The notes under the pieces were generated by a model. The model saw only the letters and a program-made list of their open reading frames with translations. It was not told the origin of the DNA and did no database searches. The translations under genes and the position numbers were made by a program. From NCBI GenBank assembly GCA_002361425.1, contig DESW01000017.1, forward strand, positions 1 to 10,545: a DNA stretch of 10,545 nt. The letters run 5' to 3'. This DNA is from Candidatus Saccharibacteria bacterium UBA3304 (GTDB lineage Bacteria > Patescibacteriota > Saccharimonadia > Saccharimonadales > Saccharimonadaceae). Position 1 is the first letter of the stretch; every line of letters starts with the position of its first letter. This document shows, piece by piece, positions 6,475-10,545 of the stretch.

Positions 6475-6798
6475 ATGTACGAAGGTGGTGTAAAATCGGG
6501 TGCGCGCAGAGTAATGAAGCTGTTTTTCATTCTCTGTATTATCGTGTTGTTTTACTACTTCGGTAAGATTGTGCTTTCCTATATCGACTCTGACGGTACG
6601 GTAATGGGAAGCGGTAGTTGTAGAAATAATGAGGGCTTTTTGATATTGCAAAAGGCGGGTGTGTTTGGTGATTTACATATAAATTGTACCGATAAAGATG
6701 ACGAAGAAGAGAAGAAGGATGAATCTGCGGATGCGGCAGACGATGGAGCAGACGAAGAAGTTGAGACAAAGAAAAAGAATTGGCGATCGAAATATTAA
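6475..6798 (+). CDS. Small single-pass membrane protein, acidic C-terminus (unknown)
   Basis: A 107-residue protein of unrecognised family. A short basic N-terminus (GARR) precedes one hydrophobic helix at about residues 15-35, so the N-terminus is probably cytoplasmic. Two cysteines (in GSCRN and INCTD) lie in the segment after the helix and could form an extracytoplasmic disulfide. The C-terminal ~45 residues are low-complexity and very acidic (runs of D and E), ending with a basic KKKNWRSKY. The ATG at 6475 is preferred over the internal ATG at 6514 because of the leaderless -10 box just upstream. It converges on nusA and shares its terminator. No function is proposed. Confidence 0.7.
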   Translation: MYEGGVKSGARRVMKLFFILCIIVLFYYFGKIVLSYIDSDGTVMGSGSCRNNEGFLILQKAGVFGDLHINCTDKDDEEEKKDESADAADDGADEEVETKKKNWRSKY

Positions 6799-6830
6799 AA
6801 AACTGACCTCGTAGGAGGCCAGTTTTTTGT
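6797..6830. terminator. Bidirectional terminator between small membrane protein and nusA
   Basis: AAAAAACTG-A-CCTC (6797-6810) pairs with GAGG-C-CAGTTTTTT (6815-6828), with one A-C mismatch and a GTAG loop. There is an A-run on one side and a T-run on the other, so it serves both convergent genes. It begins at the last base pair of the + gene's stop codon and lies just beyond the nusA stop. Confidence 0.9.
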
Positions 6831-6840
6831 TTTTGAGAAA

Positions 6841-7962
6841 TTATTCTTCGGTTGCTTCTTCGCTATCCTCAGCGGCATCTTCGATGGCGGAGAGGAGGGA
6901 ATCTTCAACGTTCTTTTTCTTCTTTTTCTCTGGTGCTTTAGCGACTTCGACGTCGATGTCGTAGCCGGTAAGCTTGGAAGCGAGGCGGACGTTCTGGCCG
7001 ACGCGACCGATAGCGATGGACTGCTGTTCCTTAGTTACATAAACAGTAGCTTTCTTATCTTCGATTTCGACGGTCTGAATTTCGGCTGGGCTGAGAGCTT
7101 CGCGGATGTATTCAGAGATGTTTTCGCTCCAGTTGACAATATCGATCTTCTCGCGTTCGCCAATTTCGTTCATGACAGCCTGGACGCGAACGCCACGGCC
7201 ACCGACGAAGGTACCGACTGGATCGATGCCTGGCATAGTTGCAGCAACAGCGATTTTGGTGCGGCGACCAGCTTCGCGAGCGATGGCCTTGATTTCGACA
7301 GAACCGTTTTCGATTTCTGGGACTTCCTGGCGGAAGAGATATTCGATAAACTCTGCGCAGCCACGGCTAAGGATGAGCTGTGCGCCACGTTCGTTGCGCT
7401 CGATTTCCTTGATGAGAACCTTTATGCGGGAACCGACAGCGTAATATTCGCCTTCAATCTGTTCCTGCTTTGGCATGATACCGGTAGCTTTACCGAGGTC
7501 GATGCGGACAATGCGTGGCTCGACGCGAACGATAGTACCGTTAACGACTTCGCCAACGCGGTCTTCGTAGAGGGCGAGAACAGCATCGCGTTCAGCCTCG
7601 CGGAGACGCTGAGTGACGACCTGCTTTGCGGTCTGGGAAGCAACGCGGCCAAAGCCGGTAACTTTGATTTTTTCTTCGACGATATCGCCAAGCTGCTTGC
7701 CTTTAGCCTCAGAGAGAGGGATTTCGGTAGCTGGAATGTAGGCAACGTCATCTTCGACGACGGTGCGGGAAACATAGACGAAAGCTTCGCCAGTGTTAAG
7801 ATCGAGTTCGCAGCGAACATCCATATCTTTATCACCGTTATCTTTGCGCCATGCAGCAGCAATAGACTGTTCAATAACGTCAATCACGACCTCTTTTGGG
7901 AGGTTCTTTTCTTCGGCAACGATGTCAACCATCGCGACCATCTGTTTGATGTCTAACTCCAT
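6841..7962 (-). CDS. nusA: Transcription termination/antitermination factor NusA
   Basis: A 373-residue RNA polymerase-associated factor modulating pausing, intrinsic termination and antitermination. Residues 1-~132 are the NusA N-terminal domain, including GFGRVASQTAKQVVTQRLREAERD (103-126). An S1 domain (~136-201) follows, then KH1 (~202-278, with GRGVRVQAVMNEIGEREKIDIVNW) and KH2 (~280-345, with IGRVGQNVRLASKLTGYDIDV). The tail is a Lys run (346-350) then acidic residues. It lacks the C-terminal acidic repeats of E. coli NusA, as in many bacteria. ATG at 7962 is chosen because AAAGGA lies 8 bases upstream; the frame is open to a GTG at 8016 but that start falls in the leader hairpin's T-run. 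Unlike many bacteria, no rimP or infB adjoins it. A terminator-like hairpin precedes it (8007-8035). Confidence 0.96.
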   Translation of the reverse strand: MELDIKQMVAMVDIVAEEKNLPKEVVIDVIEQSIAAAWRKDNGDKDMDVRCELDLNTGEAFVYVSRTVVEDDVAYIPATEIPLSEAKGKQLGDIVEEKIKVTGFGRVASQTAKQVVTQRLREAERDAVLALYEDRVGEVVNGTIVRVEPRIVRIDLGKATGIMPKQEQIEGEYYAVGSRIKVLIKEIERNERGAQLILSRGCAEFIEYLFRQEVPEIENGSVEIKAIAREAGRRTKIAVAATMPGIDPVGTFVGGRGVRVQAVMNEIGEREKIDIVNWSENISEYIREALSPAEIQTVEIEDKKATVYVTKEQQSIAIGRVGQNVRLASKLTGYDIDVEVAKAPEKKKKKNVEDSLLSAIEDAAEDSEEATEE

Positions 7963-8006
7963 GATTGGAATCCTTTCTGCGCCATATTGACTGCCTGGGC
8001 GCGGGC

Positions 8007-8035
8007 TTAAAAACACCGCCTCTTTTCGAGCCGGT
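8007..8035 (-). promoter_or_regulatory. Attenuator-like hairpin in nusA leader
   Basis: Read on the - strand, ACCGGCTC and GAGGCGGT pair (seven of eight, one G-G mismatch) around a GAAAA loop. GTTTTTAA follows (8014 down to 8007). It sits ~12 bases downstream of the predicted nusA transcription start and ~45 bases before the start codon, as expected of a weak terminator or attenuator. The five-T run is short, so it may only pause polymerase. Confidence 0.5.
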
Positions 8036-8053
8036 CTTTATCTGTATGTCAAC

Positions 8054-8083
8054 ATTGTAGCACGGGGGCGGGGAAGGCGTCAA
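8054..8083 (-). promoter_or_regulatory. nusA promoter (divergent)
   Basis: On the - strand, TTGACG (8083-8078) is 18 bases from TACAAT (8059-8054), which is preceded by TGC as an extended -10. Transcription should start near 8047, giving a leader of about 85 nt. The -35 lies 5 bases from the -35 of the + strand promoter. Confidence 0.75.
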
Positions 8084-8088
8084 GCATA

Positions 8089-8117
8089 TTGACTTTTTGA
8101 GCCATTTGTGCTATAAT
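8089..8117 (+). promoter_or_regulatory. Strong promoter of 149-residue unknown gene (divergent)
   Basis: TTGACT (8089-8094), a 17-base spacer and TATAAT (8112-8117) with TGC just before the -10: a near-consensus, extended -10 housekeeping promoter. The start is expected near 8124, giving a leader of about 37 nt. Confidence 0.85.
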
Positions 8118-8145
8118 ATAGATATTTAGTATATTTCGGCGCTAC

Positions 8146-8157
8146 AAAGGGGGTGAT
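8146..8157 (+). promoter_or_regulatory. Near-perfect Shine-Dalgarno of unknown gene
   Basis: AAAGGGGGTGAT matches the anti-Shine-Dalgarno complement at all but one base (8151). The core is about 7 bases from ATG 8161. It is by far the strongest ribosome binding site in the window, in contrast to the leaderless genes, and fixes this start. Confidence 0.85.
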
Positions 8158-8160
8158 TGC

Positions 8161-8610
8161 ATGCCGAATAACGTTCTTTACTATAATTACTTGCTTAAGC
8201 TCTGTAAGATCACAGGTGATTTCGTTCAGAAGCGTGCGCTCCTGAATGACATCAGATACGGAGATCCTACTTCGCCGCAGTCTATCATTATCCTCGCAAA
8301 ATATTGGGACGGGGATGTGAATAAACTCGCTGCTAAGTACAAGGATGTGCGTATCGAAACGTCTGGTGCCTGGGATTCTGTTAAGGAGCTTCTTAGTGAT
8401 TGCGGACGCTATGACGAGGAAGATGCTAAGATATTCGGTCAGCAGCTTTGTAAGACTGAAGATGTATGCGACTTTCGCAAGATGGTGCGCACTTGGGCAA
8501 AGGCCGAGTTGAACAAAGCAGCAAAGGGAAAGGAAACGACCTTCTATGATATGAGAGAACTCCTTGATCGTTATGAGGCATTGATTCTGAAGCGTAGGCA
8601 GGCAAGTTAA
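8161..8610 (+). CDS. Unrecognised 149-residue soluble protein
   Basis: The protein starts MPNNVLYYNYLLKLCK and ends LILKRRQAS. I do not recognise the family. It has no signal peptide or membrane segment and appears mostly alpha-helical, with mixed charge and a basic C-terminus. Four cysteines (15, 81, 97, 103) are spread without a metal-binding pattern. Aromatic and Lys/Arg content is compatible with nucleic-acid or protein binding, but nothing specific can be claimed. The reading frame is supported by a near-consensus promoter, an almost perfect ribosome binding site and a strong terminator 5 bases after the TAA, so it is an independent and probably well-expressed gene. It is transcribed divergently from nusA, which may only reflect position. 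Confidence 0.82.
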   Translation: MPNNVLYYNYLLKLCKITGDFVQKRALLNDIRYGDPTSPQSIIILAKYWDGDVNKLAAKYKDVRIETSGAWDSVKELLSDCGRYDEEDAKIFGQQLCKTEDVCDFRKMVRTWAKAELNKAAKGKETTFYDMRELLDRYEALILKRRQAS

Positions 8611-8615
8611 TTTGG

Positions 8616-8645
8616 AAGGCATCGGGAAACCGGTGCCTTTTCTCT
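8616..8645 (+). terminator. Terminator of unknown gene, abutting RNase J promoter
   Basis: A 10-bp stem AAGGCATCGG/CCGGTGCCTT (8616-8625 with 8630-8639, one T-G pair) has a GAAA tetraloop and is followed by TTTTCTCTT. The downstream -35 box begins at 8645, where the tract ends. Confidence 0.92.
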
Positions 8646-8673
8646 TGCCTTAAGAGAGAAATTTTGTTATAAT
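8645..8673 (+). promoter_or_regulatory. RNase J promoter
   Basis: TTGCCT (8645-8650), a 17-base spacer and TATAAT (8668-8673), with TGT before the -10. The start is expected near 8680. A short inverted repeat (TCTCTT 8641-8646, AAGAGA 8652-8657) straddles the -35. Confidence 0.82.
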
Positions 8674-8678
8674 GAAAT

Positions 8679-8744
8679 CACTAATTATTACTTTTAGCGC
8701 AACAATCTTGGATTCGGCTTAGGCGAATAGAGCGCTTATTAGTG
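8679..8744 (+). promoter_or_regulatory. Structured RNA leader of RNase J mRNA
   Basis: Three nested helices are visible. CACTAAT (8679-8685) pairs with ATTAGTG (8738-8744), AGCGC (8696-8700) with GCGCT (8732-8736), and ATTCG (8712-8716) with CGAAT (8724-8728). They are separated by asymmetric internal loops (8686-8695 and 8701-8711 on the 5' side, one to three bases opposite). The outer helix begins at the predicted transcription start, so the 5' end of the mRNA would be paired. About 35 AU-rich bases follow, then AAGGA before the ATG. No T-run follows, so it is not a terminator. It matches no riboswitch class I recognise. Confidence 0.6.
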
Positions 8745-8779
8745 TGGGAATAAATATTATTTGTTAAATAAAGGAAAAA

Positions 8780-10545
8780 ATGAACGATAAAAGTAAGGCA
8801 GAGGCGGAGCGCCGCGCAAAACTCTTAAAATCGCGCGCTGAACGCTTGCCAGACATTAAAAAACAGTTTGAGGAGAATCAGAAGCGTAACTTTAACGCTA
8901 ACTTTGCCCCTGGCGGTAAAGATGAAAAATTGGTTCGCGGCAAACATACGGCAGCTGCAAAAAAGAAAGCTGCACCAAAGAAAGCAGCAAAAAAGCCTGC
9001 TCCAACAAAGAATCAGAAGGAAGCCAAGGGCTCCGACGTCAAATTGATGGTCAGCACTCGTAAAGGCGAGATGGTGCACCATCAGCGTATGCTTAGCCAG
9101 GACGTGAATGCTCAGGCTACGCAACATATTGTTGGTATTCCGGTAAACAAGTCCCGCTACAACGGCTTTAAGGGCAATCAGCTAAGCCTCGCACAGATTC
9201 GCGCGGCTCGTCCAAATAAAGATGCAGTTCGTATTATTCCAATCGGCGGTCTTGGCGAGTTTGGTATTGGTAAGAACATGACCGCAATTGAATATCAGGG
9301 CGAAATCATTCTTATCGATATGGGTACGCTTTTTGCAAACCCAGATTATCCGGGTGTTAACTACATGGTGCCAGATAGCAAATGGCTTGATGATAACCGC
9401 GACAAGGTGAAGGCAATTCTATTTACGCATGCTCACCTTGATCATATCGGTGCATGCAAGCATCTTTTGCCATACTTTGGCCCATTGGTACCAATTTACG
9501 GTTCTTCGTTTACGATTGGCATGATTAAGAAGCAGATGTCTGAGCTTACGGATGTTCCTGATATGAATTACCAGGAAGTTAACCCGCTCGAGCACAAGGA
9601 AATCCGCCTCACGCCACATCTTTCGGCTGAGTTTGTACATATGCTGCACTCGATTCCGGGTAATACCTCGATTGTCGTGCGCACGCCAAATGGCGTAATT
9701 GTGCTTTCTGGTGACTGGCGTTTTGAGACCAATCCAATGGATATTCCAGCAGATTACGATCGTTTGCGCGAGATTGCAGACAAAGAGGGCATTGCGCTCC
9801 TTTTGAACGAGTCTACGAACATTGATGTACCTGGTACGCATCCACACAGTGAATATGATGTTGGTGATAACATCGGCAAGGTAATGGATAATTACGCTAC
9901 TGGCCGCATTATTATCAGCTGTTTCTCGAGCCAGGTGAAGCGTATCGAATGTGTGCTTCGCGAGGCCGCAGAGCGCGGTCGCAAGGTCGCTTTTGCCGGT
10001 TTCTCGATGATTAATAACGTCGAGGTTGCATTGCGCGCTAAGGCGATTAAAGTGCCTAAAGACACTATTATGAAGATGGAAGACATCGTAAAGCTTCCGG
10101 ACGAGAAGATTACAATTGTCTGTACCGGTTCTCAGGGCGAAATGAACGCCGTGCTTAACCGTATGGTGACTGGTGCGCATCGCCACATCAAGGTTAAAGC
10201 AAGCGATACGATTGTATTCTGCTCTAGCCCAATTCCTGGCAACGAGCCAAAGGTTATGGGCACGGTTGATGGTCTTCTTCGCGAAGGCGCACAGGTGATT
10301 CAGCACAATAAGACTCACCTTACAAACATTGGTCCATTGCATCTCTCTGGTCACGCTTACTACGAAGATCATGTGAAATTTGTAACGGATTTGCATCCAA
10401 AGAACTATATGCCATATCACGGCGAGTTTTACATGCTTGAGCATAACGCCGAGATGGCAGAGAACGTTGTTGGTATTCCGCGCGATCGCATCTTGGTTGC
10501 TGATGATGGTGATGTTGTTGAGCTCATGCCAGATCAGACGATTCA
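8780..10545 (+). CDS. rnj: Ribonuclease J, 3' truncated by window edge
   Basis: 588 residues are visible; the gene runs off the window. RNase J is a metallo-beta-lactamase/beta-CASP ribonuclease with 5'-exonuclease and endonuclease activity in RNA decay and maturation. The core starts at about residue 149 with AVRIIPIGGLGEFG. The zinc motif HAHLDH is at 217-222, followed by HSIPG (His290), SGDWRFE (Asp312), the beta-CASP region (GRIIISCFSSQ, TGSQGEMNAVLNRM, SSPIPGNEP), HLSGHA (521-526) and PYHGEF (His547). The first ~148 residues form an extension absent from typical RNase J, including an Ala/Lys/Pro-rich tract at 58-77 that resembles basic RNA-binding tails. Roughly 100 C-terminal residues are probably missing. 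AAGGA, 5 bases before the ATG at 8780, supports the start. Codons are strongly biased. Confidence 0.95.
   Translation, partial: MNDKSKAEAERRAKLLKSRAERLPDIKKQFEENQKRNFNANFAPGGKDEKLVRGKHTAAAKKKAAPKKAAKKPAPTKNQKEAKGSDVKLMVSTRKGEMVHHQRMLSQDVNAQATQHIVGIPVNKSRYNGFKGNQLSLAQIRAARPNKDAVRIIPIGGLGEFGIGKNMTAIEYQGEIILIDMGTLFANPDYPGVNYMVPDSKWLDDNRDKVKAILFTHAHLDHIGACKHLLPYFGPLVPIYGSSFTIGMIKKQMSELTDVPDMNYQEVNPLEHKEIRLTPHLSAEFVHMLHSIPGNTSIVVRTPNGVIVLSGDWRFETNPMDIPADYDRLREIADKEGIALLLNESTNIDVPGTHPHSEYDVGDNIGKVMDNYATGRIIISCFSSQVKRIECVLREAAERGRKVAFAGFSMINNVEVALRAKAIKVPKDTIMKMEDIVKLPDEKITIVCTGSQGEMNAVLNRMVTGAHRHIKVKASDTIVFCSSPIPGNEPKVMGTVDGLLREGAQVIQHNKTHLTNIGPLHLSGHAYYEDHVKFVTDLHPKNYMPYHGEFYMLEHNAEMAENVVGIPRDRILVADDGDVVELMPDQTI

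Noticed and set aside
7963..8016. An 18-codon N-terminal extension of NusA from a GTG at 8016
   Set aside because: The GTG is in the T-run of the leader hairpin and lacks a ribosome binding site. The ATG at 7962 has AAAGGA at good spacing and gives the normal NusA N-terminus.
8080..8622. A 180-codon open frame on the - strand opposite the unknown 149-residue gene
   Set aside because: The + strand gene has a promoter, strong ribosome binding site and terminator. The antisense frame would run through the terminator and into the promoter region.
8672..8722. A 16-codon upstream ORF (MKSLIITFSATILDSA) before RNase J, as a leader peptide
   Set aside because: Its ATG overlaps the TATAAT box and lies upstream of the predicted transcription start, so it should not be in the mRNA. 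It has no ribosome binding site.
9419..10444. A 341-codon open frame on the - strand opposite RNase J
   Set aside because: RNase J motifs are intact on the + strand. The antisense product is rich in Asn, His and Arg without any recognisable domain, as expected for the shadow of a strongly codon-biased gene.

Overview
The window looks like ordinary chromosomal sequence from a small-genome bacterium of the Patescibacteria/CPR, most likely Candidatus Saccharibacteria (TM7). This is an inference from gene content and layout, because no search was possible. The indicators are type IV pilins with a long shared N-terminus and few cysteines, a prepilin peptidase coupled to a Xer recombinase, a BspA/DUF285-type surface protein, an RNase J with a long basic N-terminal extension, very short intergenic gaps, and several -10 boxes sitting 6-8 bases upstream of an ATG (leaderless genes). 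The standard genetic code fits: every complete ORF but one ends in TAA, and the Xer gene ends in TGA.

Layout. Positions 1-2919 hold a surface/pilus block on the + strand: a 5'-truncated, probably abundant pilin with its own terminator; a second pilin with its own promoter; then a prepilin peptidase and a tyrosine recombinase, joined by gaps of one base. Positions 2957-4516 encode an exported protein with a signal/anchor helix, a TasA/camelysin-like domain (tentative) and six DUF285/BspA-type repeats. Positions 4575-6798 hold three genes that are probably separate transcripts: nucleoside diphosphate kinase, a DUF2130 protein with a predicted PD-(D/E)XK nuclease core, and a small single-pass membrane protein with an acidic tail. 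NusA lies on the - strand (6841-7962), convergent with the small membrane protein across a bidirectional terminator. A tight divergent promoter pair (8054-8117) separates nusA from an unrecognised 149-residue protein (8161-8610). The last gene is RNase J (8780 to beyond the end), preceded by a structured leader of about 100 nt.

How the parts fit together. The left half supports type IV pilus assembly (pilins plus the peptidase that processes them) and probably adhesion, which suits an epibiont that attaches to host cells. The right half is RNA and nucleotide housekeeping: ndk (NTP supply), nusA (elongation and termination) and RNase J (RNA decay). No tRNA, rRNA, CRISPR array, insertion sequence or attachment site was seen, and no gene-free stretch exceeds 300 bases. 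The best candidates for something undescribed are regulatory: the structured RNase J leader that would bury its own mRNA 5' end, the ndk promoter inside the loop of the preceding terminator, an attenuator-like hairpin in the nusA leader, and the family of leaderless promoters. The unknown 8161 gene also has an unusually strong promoter and ribosome binding site.
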